Shown here piece by piece: positions 1-10,999 of a stretch of DNA of 64,000 bases (the stretch's first letter is position 1; every line of letters starts with the position of its first letter). The stretch lies in NCBI GenBank assembly GCA_947396885.1, contig OX377202.1, forward strand, positions 81,696,408-81,760,407, read 5' to 3'. Source of the stretch: Heligmosomoides polygyrus polygyrus (taxonomy: Eukaryota; Nematoda; Chromadorea; Rhabditida; Heligmosomidae). The position numbers and the translations under genes are program-made. The notes below the pieces were generated by a model, which was given only the letters and a program-made list of their open reading frames with translations, made no database searches and was not told the DNA's origin.

Positions 1-230
1 ATCAGGCTAATCTTAGTTCGACGATCAAGGGCAATCGGTCGTCCGGTGCGTCGCATGTCTTCGACTTCAACGTTGCCTTCACGGAACCTTTTGAACCATT
101 TGAACACTGTGGATCGCTGGACAACTTCATCTCCTACAGCTACACATACGTCCTCTTGGGCTGTAGTTGCAGAGTGGCCGAGCTGGTATTCATCGAAGAT
201 GGCGTTCGCGAGTACTGGCTCTGTGTCCTT
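1..230 (-). pseudogene. Mariner transposase N-terminal fragment, cut by the window edge
   Basis: Read on the minus strand, about 230-1 encodes a helix-turn-helix region with EYQLGHSATTAQEDV, then STVFKWFKRFREGN and DMRRTGRPIAL. This is the classic mariner pattern (FKWF.RF..G....ED..R.GRP). The catalytic domain would lie beyond base 1. No terminal repeat is visible upstream, so this is a fragment or a 5'-degraded copy. Confidence 0.8.
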
Positions 231-1933
231 TCATTTCAGACTAAAAAAACTTCCCACTAAATCGGAATGGCAGGACAACAAACGTAGTTCCGAGAAGTGC
301 AGACTATTCAGTTTCAAACAGTGGAGAGAGCAAGAGAATTGATGCACAAGTAACCAGATAATCTCCGCTAGAAGTGAGTACGAATGAGTCCACGAATTTA
401 GTTGCCGATCTAATAGTCTGAACAATGATACCTTGCCGTACAAATCTGCTGTCAGGACAGCTTTATATAGTCTGACGTTTCGATCACCTCTCTGTTGATA
501 TTGCTTAATAGTTACCGTGTAGCTGAGTTTTCACTTAGCGCTAGTGGAACAGTGGCCTCTTAGAGCAATGCATTTCTCGTTCTGTCGGGCCGAAATAGTT
601 TTTCCACTATAGTGAAACTGAAAAACCTCGAGCGGGCCAGATATGTAGCTTGGGCTGATCTTTGAAAGAGCAATTGGTTCTGCGGTGAAATCCCAATAAT
701 CCCAATAGTCCATAGTCCCATCGTCCATTTATGCTCACATTTAAATAATGGTTGAATTGGAAACACATGCAGCATAATGTACAACACAAGGAATCCACTA
801 GAATCCCTAGGAAGGCCAGGAGTTGGGGGATGTCAAGAGGGCAAGGGGTAGAACGCACGTCCCGTTATAACGTGGACCCTCCTCATTGGGATTGCACCGC
901 TCCTCCTGCTTTTTGAAGGTGTCGAAAGGGCGGCTGTGTCGAAAAGTTGGTCGTATCAAAAAGCTTCGATAACAATCTTGGCACGACAGTTGCACGAAAC
1001 TATAAACCGTTTCTTCCTGTTGTTCAGTGAACCCTAGCTGCACCATAATGCTGTCCGGCATTCCCGTAATGTTTCTTGTTTTCTGCCACGCTTCGAGCCA
1101 GTCGTCTTCAGAATATGGCTCGAAGCAATAGATTTGCGCTCTAGATTCAACCAAGCACACCACCCACGCTGGCTAGCATTTCGGACAAAAAGCTAATCGT
1201 AAGAGCAAAGACTAGGCGGAGCAGGAGTGTGGACCTACTGGTGAAGAACTGAGGGGCCTCACGACAGGCGCCCGCATTCCGGGCTGAAAAAGAGGTAGCG
1301 GGGTAGTTTTGGTAAAGCTGTCGAGCCAAGATTGTTACTGAAGCCTTATTCGGCCAAAACTTCGGCACAACGGCCTTTTCCGCACAGGCAGGAGGGGCAG
1401 AAGAAAATTCTCCTATAAACATCATTCCAAGCTATAGGTGTTTCAAAACATCATATCAGTCTCCCATTTGCTTTCAAAAAATGGTTCTTGGACGAGGATA
1501 ATTCTACCAGCTTCTTTTATCTTCTCTAGGCCCTGAAAAAGTCAGTGACATTTAAACATAAGGCGCAATTTCGACACCTATTTTGGATCGATAGCTACGC
1601 CACAATGGCATTTCGAGATTCAACGCCAGCTGAACAAAAAGTATTCGAAAAAAATTTCTAGCTCTAGAATCTGGTCTGCGGGAACTTTCTGCTGCTTTGG
1701 AACTGTTGCAAGGCGAAATGGTTTAATACTTCTGTGTTACGCAGGATTGCTACGATGGAAAGACCATATTTCGAACCGTCCTTTCGAAAACTTCCGTTTT
1801 CAAAGGTTGCTGCTCCATTAGCGTCAGCTCAAGTTCAGTGAAACGATCACTATGAAGATTGTCGAAACGTTAGGCCGAAACACACTTGTTTATCAGACTA
1901 AACAAGCGTGGCACATAAGGGTTGAAACTATTA
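231..1933. other. Intergenic; one dispersed-repeat copy and an unassigned minus-strand ORF
   Basis: About 690-870 is a copy of a dispersed repeat also found at 35590-35770 (shared blocks around ATTTAAATAAT and CCGTTATAA). A minus-strand frame at 1150-807 is open and fairly protein-like (FEPYSEDDWLEAWQK) but runs into that repeat. I cannot assign it to a family and did not call it a gene. Nothing else is recognisable. Confidence 0.4.
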
Positions 1934-3408
1934 GGGTATCCAGAATGTATCTGCAGAAAACTACGTAATGTTCCAGATTTTTCTAGAATGCTCTGAAGAT
2001 TTCAACATAAGTGCTATATAAAGACACTATCCTGCTGTATCTGCGTAACATATCCAGCTCCGTGTTCCTTGGGTTCGTACGTTAGACCGCTCCCTGGGTT
2101 ACGGTAGCGGGCCGCGCCGCGCGCCACCGCCCCCGATCACGGTAGCGTGGCGTGTTGTTGAGCCCGCCTCGGACGGACGGGTCCGACTGCTGCCGACAGG
2201 GACGGCTAGTGACGTCATACGCGGGCGGTTTCTGAGTCTGCTGAGCGCGCTAGGGCGCGAAAAGGTGTGCCGACTGCTTTCGACTGCGTTCCTTCTACAG
2301 TCGGTGGCGCATAACTTCGTGCTCTAGCGCGCCCATTGATTAGACGCGTATGACGTCACTAGCCGTCCCTGTCGGCAGCAGTCGGACCCGTCCGTCCGAG
2401 GCGGGCTCAACAACACGCCACGCTACCGTAATCGGGGGCGGTGGCGCGCGGCGCGGCCCGCTACCGTAACCCAGGGAGCGGCCTAACGTAACGCACCCGT
2501 GTTCCGGGTTGCCGATGTCACTGTACGATGGCCGAACTGTCTATCCATATTAGACACGTACTCCTTTACGAGTTTGAATCTAGGCACTCCGCTGCAGAAG
2601 TTTATCGAAACTTGTGTCGTGTATTCGGCTTGAGCTCCTGTACGGTGTGTGTAGCTGGTTCGAAACCTTCAGAAGCGGGTACAGTAGTCTCGAAGATGAG
2701 CCTCGCTCTGGTCGACCGACAACGATATCTTTGGATGAACTGAGGAAACTGGCGGAGCAGCATCCATATGAAGATGCGTTATTCTGCTGCTGCTCTTGGC
2801 TGTTTCCGATCCACCGTGGACAACGGACTGCGATATCTTGGAATGGTTAGAAAGCTCGGTCGGTGGCTCCCACACGAACTGACCGACGACAACCGTCGAA
2901 GACGTCTGGACACATGCACTCAGCTGCTCTCCCGAAGTCGCACCTTCTGGACACCATCGTCGCAGGAGACGAAAATTGGCGTTGCCGTAGAACTGGTCCG
3001 CTTGGCATAGTGCCGAGGCGGCGCGCGGTTTTTCGTCGTGTCGTCTCGTGCACTCCACGCCTCCCTGTTCGCCACACCCCGGAGTCCCTTCCCTAGCCCA
3101 ATCTGGAGACTCACTCTGCTCATCTGACTCTCGCCGCTCGCGCGTGACGGAATTTTTCGGGGACCAGTTCACATGTAATCGAGGAAGGGAAGCGTTATGA
3201 AGATCGTGACCACCTCGAAAATGACGTCCGAGCTTTTTTCGCCTCTAAGTCGCCGGATTTCTACGCCAACGGAATTGAAAGTCTTGTGGAACGTTGGCGG
3301 AGAGTAGTCGATGTTGATGGAATTATTTTTGAATAATAAAATGTTGATAAAAAATTGTGTTATTTTGAAAAAATTGTCGTATTTCTGCAGATACTTTCTG
3401 GACACCCC
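1934..3408 (+). mobile_element. Degenerate mariner element with terminal repeats and a nested fold-back insertion
   Basis: The left end (1934) reads GGGTATCCAGAATGTATCTG and the right end (to 3408), reversed, reads GGGGTGTCCAGAAAGTATCTG, a good inverted pair. The transposase starts at 2528 (MAELSIHIRHVLLYEFESRH) and continues in shifted frames: FETFRSGYSSLEDEPRSGRP, then LGRWLPHELTDDNRRRRLD and DTIVAGDENW, with a C-terminal block SPDFYANGIESLVERWRRVV at about 3225-3290. At least two frameshifts and a replaced or deleted catalytic core (about 3000-3150) make it inactive. The unusually long 5' leader is explained by the fold-back at 2078-2490. Confidence 0.85.
2078..2490. mobile_element. Fold-back MITE with 146-bp inverted arms, inside the mariner 5' leader
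   Basis: Arms 2078-2223 and 2345-2490 are reverse complements with about two mismatches. Both are GC-rich and carry CGTATGACGTCACTAGCC-type sequence next to a loop of about 120 bp. The outer ends are TACGTTAG and CTAACGTA. A near-repeat of CGTGTTCC..GGGTT flanks both sides (2061 and 2497) and may be a target duplication. No ORF is present, so the element is non-autonomous. Confidence 0.85.
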
Positions 3409-4774
3409 AATAATTCAATATAACCATGTGTTCATGTTTCATGCCAGTTCACACCCCACTGGAAAATACTGGAAGGTGATCTCTGAAAAAGGCAATCCAG
3501 TTGGGACCTTAGCCAATAAAACCGTTTAACAAACCCATGACGAGCATAGCAAATCTACAGAAAAACTCGACCGTGCCGGGATGAAAGAGAGTCGAGCATG
3601 GTTATTGCAAGACGATCAACATCCTTCCCGTGATCACACTTCACACGCAGAAGAAGGCTCAGAAGCTCTCTCTGAGCTCCGAAGAAATAACTGCGTGTAA
3701 ATGATGTTTAGAGACTACAGATGATGAAATACGCTATTGCATGACGTCAAATTCGCAATATTTTTGGAGAGAGAGAGACCGCTGAGCTTCGAGACGTAAG
3801 GATAGGGCCAACCCTACTTGGAAAATAGCAGTTTCGAATAGACATCGAACTATGAACGCTGCCATTTATACAGCGAAATCGTAGCTGCACAGAAACTAGT
3901 GTTTTCAGCGGTTATGATTCCATCGCACTTTGTTACATATGTCCTATCTAGCACGACAAAGCAGCTATGTGAAAGACACGACATTACGACGCAGATAGAA
4001 GCTGACAGTCGCAAACGTGCTCAGCGCCAGGAACCGACGTTCTTGTGATACGTCGCCATGTCACCAAAGCGCGTCCGCCAAAGCTTCGACCTCGACGAGT
4101 TCTTTCTTGATGACGACGCTGCACGCTAGTTCAACCTCGAGACAGCCGTGGAGCGACCTCGAGCTTTCAGGATGCCTCGAGCTTGAAAAGGAAAGTTTCA
4201 GTTCGAATTATTCGGAAAGCGACCTCCGCACTTCTCGAGGTCGCTCTCCGACCGTTTCGAACTTGAACTAGCCTTATCAGATGCTCCTTTGGTCTTCTGA
4301 TGTGCTCAAACTATCCCGGTGTCGTGACTTCGCCTTCAGTTGGATCGGGACTGTGTTCGTCACAGTCCTGACGTCCTCATACCACACCCAATTCCGTCGG
4401 ATTCGTACGTATCCAGCTGACAATTAAAGCGCATGTCTGGACAGCAGAAGAGAGTCACTTAATTTCCGCGCTTCATTTTGTGTAAAAGCATGGCTAATTT
4501 TAGCCTAATTAAGTTAAAATTAAAACTGATCTGTTAAATACAATACAATGGGATTTGTGATTCACCTTTTTAATTTTAGATCTTGAAAAAGACCCATAAC
4601 CTTGTGATGTACAACTTGCAACATCAATTATGGGCTAAGTTCATGAAACAGCAGAATAGTCACAACACGAGGTGTAAAATCTGCCGACTCCCACATCCCG
4701 CTTTCCCACACGAGCTTATAACTTTAGGGAAAGCCATCCTCGTGTCAGCTTCATACTATGTATAAGGGCGCGAC
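3409..4774. other. Intergenic, with a small imperfect inverted repeat
   Basis: No gene or known element seen. Around 4150-4250, GAGCGACCTCGAGCTTTC recurs inverted as TCGAGGTCGCTC, giving a small CTCGAG-rich palindrome that probably marks an old MITE. Confidence 0.4.
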
Positions 4775-4782
4775 ATCTACAC

Positions 4783-7413
4783 CAGGGATGAGCGGAAATT
4801 TTGAAAATTTTCCCAGAAAACAGAAAACAGAAAATCGCTTTCGTCAGAAAACAGAAAAGCCAAAAACGCCAGAAAACAGAAAATCAGAAAACAGAAAATT
4901 TCGAAATTATCATACGACCTAATTATTCTACCAAAAGATCCATTTTTTCAGTAGCAAATGCTTTTCTATGTTTAGAAATGTAGTCGTGAACCAGCGTTTT
5001 AACTTGCAAGCGTTTATAAAAAAACTCTAGTACACTCCAGATTCAATACAATCAGCAAATTGTAAATTTTGGCTGATGGATCCTAGGAATCTCGACATTT
5101 AAAGCATGCAACATTACTGATAAGCTCCGTTTCACAGCTAACACCCCAATTAATGGTCCAATTAGTAAGAAAATGGCTTTTCAGAGTATCGAACACAATG
5201 AAGCGTTATGAGGAGAAATGGTAATCATATAATGAAGAGGGAGTTTTATGTGACTGTTCGTTTTTTCCACTGCATTGCTTGAGTTCATAGACACCCTCGC
5301 AATATACCCTAAAGCTGTGTAGAGATTCCCTGATTACTACTGGCTGCGGCAGAGCTTCGAGAATACTTCTCCTTGAAAGTGATCTAGTTTCCGCGTAGCT
5401 GAAAGATTCCAACTCACCAATGCACTTTTCAGCACCTAGGTACTTGTTAGCAGACTAGAGACACTTGTGTACTTGTGCACTGGATTGATATTTCACAGAA
5501 CAATACGATGTTATAACTGAAGGAGCTGTCCGCACAACAGTTTGGTGAAAGTTCTATCTTGAGTGGGAAGAAACTGTTGTATAGAATAGGGTCAAGCATA
5601 TACAATCTCCATCATATTATTATTATTATTTCTATTTATATCTACATCTTAGTGGAAGACCAGCAGAGCCTTCTTGCATTACAAGAAGGGAGACGTGCAC
5701 GACATTGGCAACTATCGCCTAATCTGCAGCCGAACACGACGAAGGACAGCCAGCGTTCCTACTCAGTACCTCAGAGTCCTTCGAGAGCAGTACAGTGGAT
5801 TCACGACCAAGATCTCACCATTCTACAACGACGTCGTCATCGACGTGAAGAGAGGAGTTCGGCAAGGGGATACCATATCCCCAAAGCTCTTCAGCGCCAC
5901 TCTCGAAAACGTCATGCGCGAACTAGAATGGGAAGACATGGGAGTGAAGGTCGACGGCCAGCAGCTGCACCATCTTCGTTTCGCTGACGACATCGTGCTC
6001 ATAACACCGAGCATCAGCCAGGCAGAGCGAATGCTGACCGACTTCGATCGTGTATGTGGGAATGTTGGACTGCAGCTGAATCTTACGAGGACGATGTTCA
6101 TGAGGAACGGACAAGTTTCTGATGCCCCATTCTCGCTCAACGGAACGAACATCTCCGAATGCTCCAGCTACGTGTATTTGGGTCGCGAAGTCAATACGGC
6201 CAACGACCTAGCGTCGGAGCTGAACAGGAGGAAACGAGCGGCTTGGGGAGCTTTCAAGAGCTCGCCTTTTCGACTACTGTTCTTGCTACACTAATACACG
6301 ACTCAAAGGCCTGGGCCATACGAAAGCAGGATGAACACGCGATCAGCGCCGCGCTGCGTGGAATCGAGAGGAGGAGTGACACAACTTACGCAAGTGAGAG
6401 GAGGCCTCCAAGATCCGAGCTTCGTCGACGTTTGAAGATCAGAGACGCTGTCGCATAGGACAAGTCGTCGAAAATTAGGTGGGCCGGCCACGTAATGCGC
6501 TTCACAGACACCTGCTGGACGAGAGCCGTCACCGACTCGATCCGCTGGATGTCAAAGAGCACCAGGGCGCCCAGCAACTCGCCGGTCGAACTTCTTCGCC
6601 AATGCCTTGAACGAGCGATATGAAGATTTCCGGGTCTCTCCAGCGCAAAGGATCCATTGGTGCACTCTGGCACGTGACGCGAACGCAATGAGACGCTGTG
6701 CCCGCTTGAACAACTCGATGATCAATAGGATGAAAGATGATACAGGTGATTCATGAAAAATTTCACATATCACTCCTGTATCACTGCATCAGCAAAATCA
6801 AAGCTAACTAAGACTTTCTGTCTCCAATTTTTGACAAGTAAAAGCTGAGAAATGTCCAGAGTTAGAAAAACTCTTTGCCAAAGGCTTTGCAGAAAGCGTT
6901 CATTTAGGATGACCGGCCAACATTTTCAATTTTTAAACTGGAGGTGGAGAATAGCCCTGCCCACAGTAACTCTAGGAGAATTAGTCAATACAAAATTAAA
7001 TCCCAACAAAACACTAGTTTTATAGTTTTAATATAAAATTTTAAGTGATCGTAGATAGTCTATGCTACTGCTAATATCGAAAAGAATACGAAGCCAAATT
7101 ATGAAAGTCGAGAGATGTCCTATGAAGGAACTCCTCAGCAACACTTATACAATCAGTCAAGCAAACAAAGCGGCATGCACATTCAAAAACGTCACATGCT
7201 TGCCATTTTAGATGCTCTAGATACACTAATTTAGAATGAAACTCATGGTTCTGTTATGCTCTTGAGTTCTTGTGATAGAATTTCCATGACACAATTTTGT
7301 TTGCAGCTATATTTTCTGTTTTCTGGTCAATTTTTGGCCATTTTCCCAGAAAACAGAAAAAAATTGCCCAAAATGGCCAGAAAATCAGAAAACAGAAATT
7401 CCGCCCATCCCTG
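4783..7413. mobile_element. hAT-type DNA transposon, non-autonomous, 8-bp target duplication
   Basis: The ends are CAGGGATGAGCGGAA (left) and, reversed on the right, CAGGGATGGGCGGAA. CAGGG termini are typical of hAT elements. Both sides are flanked by the same 8 bases, ATCTACAC (4775-4782 and 7414-7421), the 8-bp target duplication expected for hAT. Subterminal regions repeat CAGAAAACAGAAAA many times (4810-4900, 7310-7400), which could be transposase binding sites. No hAT transposase is recognisable. An RTE retrotransposon fragment is nested at about 5645-6750. Confidence 0.88.
5645..6750 (+). pseudogene. RTE-type non-LTR retrotransposon fragment (reverse transcriptase)
   Basis: The main frame (5674-6294) encodes KKGDVHDIGNYRLIC, then a deletion of early RT motifs, then GFTTKISPFYNDVVIDVKRG, VRQGDTISPKLF and the catalytic RFADDIVL. 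It continues with SSYVYLGREVNTANDLASEL. A frameshift near 6270 moves to the frame with ASERRPPRSELRRRLKIRDA and then KIRWAGHVMRFTD (about 6470). These are hallmark RTE blocks. The copy is broken by a deletion, frameshifts and stops, and sits inside the hAT element. Confidence 0.85.
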
Positions 7414-7421
7414 ATCTACAC

Positions 7422-10339
7422 TCTCTAGAAACCGGAACAGAACCACTCCGCCCCCCCTTCCACCTCACCATCAGACAGTGTGAATGAAGATGAAGACTTT
7501 GGCTGGAGGAACATGGATGTGTTTCTGGTCAATCAGTGGAGCAACAAAGGGACGAGCAACACAATGTGCAGCAGTGAACAGCTGGGGAAAGTTAGCCACG
7601 GGCTAGGTTGTCGACGATCACCGACACTGATGTGTTGTTGACGCAATTACGAAGGAATACGAACTCGTGAGCCTTTCTGGTCTGCGAACAGAGAAAGCGA
7701 TATTATTCCCCTCCTGGAAGGTCTCTGCAACAGAGCATAGGTTGTTATCTTTACCAGCTTGGTGCTAGTGCGTGATGTTACGTAACGGGTTCAAAGGTTA
7801 TTTATCTCAGGGCGCCATGTGTTACGGTTTCCCTCCTATGCATGTATGGAAGTCGCCTGTACGCGCATTTAGCCTGTGCAATGAACTGCAGCGGATAGCT
7901 GACATATCATTGTGTTTAAAGATTTCCAACCCCGAAGCGGAGGAATTCGTTGACGTTGGAACAAGCGGCGCTAACTGTAAGTCGTCAGTGACCTCCTATC
8001 CGTACGCAGGTACAAGGTCTCTGACCAGACCCAGTCAAGACTGAGTTACAAAATTCAACCAGAATTTGCTCCCACAGTAAGCCAGTCTGTGATTGCGGCT
8101 CGGTTGCTGCACTCCCGCGGCACAGTCACGCTTTTCAAAGCGATTGTTGCCGGACCTATATTGTTCAGTCGGATGTTCACCGCTTCTGTTAACGCTCATT
8201 TCGTTCCCACACTAACGCCTATTTGGTATCTTATGTGGTTTTGCTTGCAGTTAGATGGTGCTTGTTGTTTTTAAGCACAGCACGAGCTTATCACTAGTTA
8301 TGAGATTTAAAAGGAGACCCTTAGGGAACCTTTAAGATATGGACGCCATCGGCTTTACAGAGACCTACTGACATTTCCGATCGCTCCTACTTCCTTCACC
8401 TTTATATTCACTCTCGATTGTGCCGTTGCAATTAATAAATGAATCTGTACTATAGGCTTTCAAGATTAGATTTTCTCGCTTAGGAAGGATCACATCAGTG
8501 AAAGTAAAGGCAGTCGAGTCCGTCTGAACTCCACCTAAACGGCTTTACATGGGGTCCTTAACCTTACAACTGCTATGTAAATCAGGTATAGTTGAACAGG
8601 AAAGGTAAATAAAGATTGGAAGGGACGATAAAATAGAGAAAGGCAGGCTGAGTTGGTACAGTTACGAGTTACGAAGGTTTTAATCAGCGGTCAAGATGCT
8701 TTCTAAAACTTCTTATGGACATCTGCAACGCCCTCTCTCATGAAGGGAGGGAATAATCGAAAAGTTCTGGGGGAAAAAAGTTTGTTTTGGACTGACTTTT
8801 TGCTACGGAATCGGAGAGTCTTATCCCTTCTTGACTAGTAGTGGTACTGATACACTTAAAACCGAAAAACAAACCTGTCCAAGCTGTCCGTTGCGCAACG
8901 CCCATCGCCGCGCGATTCAAACCTGGTTTTCAATAGCCATGGAGCGCCCTTACTACAGGCTCTGTACGTTGGAGAGAGCCATGAGGAACATTAACGACGC
9001 TCTATGGGATTTTCTATCCATCAGACGCCCTCCCTCCCTATCTGCGTCGAACAAGCACGCATATCACTAGCTGCTTCACTCCGAAACTACGGGTTTTGGA
9101 ATGTGTGGACAACTCGTTTTTTTTGGTTGTAAGTTTATTAAACACTGTGGTAATGCTGGAGAAACAATAAGCGTTTAACTCACGAGTCACTACTCCGTAA
9201 TCCAATTTTAGACAGAATTCTGTTTCTATGTGATCAGCAGCACAGATTCTGGTATATGAAAGACGTTTTTGAGCACTTCCCTGAAGCCTAGTCCCATTCC
9301 GTTTTCCGGTCCAAAAAAGCGGAAGACGGAACGAAGGCTTCAAGGTGGCCGAAAGCCAGGATAGATAACACGCGTGTCAAATCGGCACGACCAGCCAGGC
9401 TGACCGAGTATCAACACGTAGATGGCACGAAAACCAAGTCCAACGGCTTCCACAGTGGACCCTTTCCTGCTGGTAAAGCGATGCGAAGAGAAGAAGTGCG
9501 CAGAAAGGAAGAAGGAGGAAGGAAGAGTGCCAAGCGCGGCACCCGACCGCCCCGCGCGAAGCACCGGAGTCCTCTGGAGCGAGTTGACCTGCGACAGCGC
9601 GCGGCGGATGCGGCGGCCGCAGCGACGCGTGTGCGGCGTGCGCCTCACGGCGTCTGCGGCTTCTCCTCCCGCACGGCCCTCCTCTGCCGTGGACGTCTCG
9701 GCGCGCTATTTCCCAACGCTCTGCGGCGTCCCCCAGCCATGCGCGGCGGGACCAGGGTCAGGGCTATTTCGAAACAGCCCGGCATTGCGAAATTCGCTTG
9801 ACCTTCAGCCATGAGCGATCGATAACTCACGATGACTCACCGGGACCGGTACCTTCGCTCCTGGTTTTTCAGGCTTCCGGAATTGGAATCGGAGGTGTGG
9901 CGAGGGAACAGCAACACCCTTCGGAACGGTCGGAGATGGAGCTATGAGATTTCAGCGATACGTTGAGCACAAGTTCGAGTGTAGAAAAAGAAGAGTGAGC
10001 AGGACAAGTCAGCTCTATGGAGGAAAGCTCCGCTCCCACTTCCGTTGTTTTGGCTCCACGGACGTGGGCAAGGGGAGGTGCTGTGCGGTGCGTACGGTTC
10101 TAGCAGGGGATTTGAGGGTTATATGCGCGGCATCCCGGTGATTGCACTGCACTGGTTCCGTACGAATCATTTCCGGATATGCGGCTGAATGAAGCCGATC
10201 CGAAACATCCGATGATCCGGGGCGTTTATACTTCGACGCGAAGCGACGCCACGTATTGTAGCCGCATTGATCGAGCGACGCGATGAATCAATTTGGCAAT
10301 ATTGAGTAATCGGGTCGCTTGGCGTCGGAGGTATGAATG
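7422..10339. other. Intergenic region; includes a GC-rich block
   Basis: No gene assigned. About 9480-9770 is strikingly GC- and CpG-rich (CGGATGCGGCGGCCGCAGCG-like sequence), so it is open in several frames on both strands. None of those frames resembles a protein family. The rest (7422-9450, 9800-10339) shows no recognisable element. Confidence 0.35.
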
Positions 10340-10893
10340 GAGCCTCAAGATTCCCACACACTTTTGCGGCGAGAGGCGAAAACGATGAGTCATGCTATCC
10401 TTAACCATAGAGCAGAGACGTAGAGCTCGCCGCCGGCGGCGAGCTGTACGTCCCTCCCTGTAGTTAAGGATAGGGTCGCGGCGTTGCCGCAGAAGTGTGT
10501 GGAGGCTTTTAGGGGTCGTTTAGTGTGCGCGCGACGCGATGCATTCGTAGTGGCCAAATTGATTGAGCGACGCGATTGATCAATTCGGCCACTACACATG
10601 GCATCGCGTCGTGCGTCGCGCACACACTAAACGACCCCTTAGGGATCGTTTATTGTGCACACGACGCGCGACGCGATATAATGATAAGCCCCCATATCGA
10701 TTCATCGCGTCGCGCGATCGATATGGGAGCTTACCATAACATCGCATCGCGCATCACGTGCACACTAAACACTTAGGGTACATTCAGAGCTCCATCGCGC
10801 GACTCAGTGGTATGCGCCCGTATCGATTCACCACGTTGCGAAATCGATATGGAAGCTTATCACTATGTCGTGTCGAGCCGCGATGGAGCTCTG
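10340..10893. repeat. Four consecutive palindromic fold-back elements
   Basis: Back-to-back palindromes: 10340-10508 (centre near CGCCGCCGGCGGCG), 10511-10639 (arms start AGGGGTCGTTTAGTGTGCGC), 10641-10777 (arms AGGGATCGTTTATTGTGCAC) and 10785-10893 (arms CAGAGCTCCATCGCG). Nested internal stems include CCATATCGATTCATCGCGTC and repeated GCGACGCGAT. Elements at 20567-20818 share the CCCATATCGA / GCTTATCATTA core. Non-coding MITE-like sequence. Confidence 0.8.
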
Positions 10894-10999
10894 GGGCCGG
10901 ATCAGGGTCAAGCTTGAGGTTCGGAAATCGAAGGGGTCGTACTCTTCCGGTTTTGGCAGGGAAGTCTCCCTTATTTTTCAGGTTTTTAGGCGACGTTTT

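Noticed and set aside
807..1425. Two overlapping minus-strand frames (118 and 92 residues), one with a hydrophobic stretch
   Set aside because: No ATG in the longer frame where reported, no family resemblance, and the 3' part is a dispersed repeat shared with 35.7 kb.
9340..9830. Overlapping ORFs on both strands
   Set aside because: High GC removes stop codons in all frames; no domain or codon signal singles one out.
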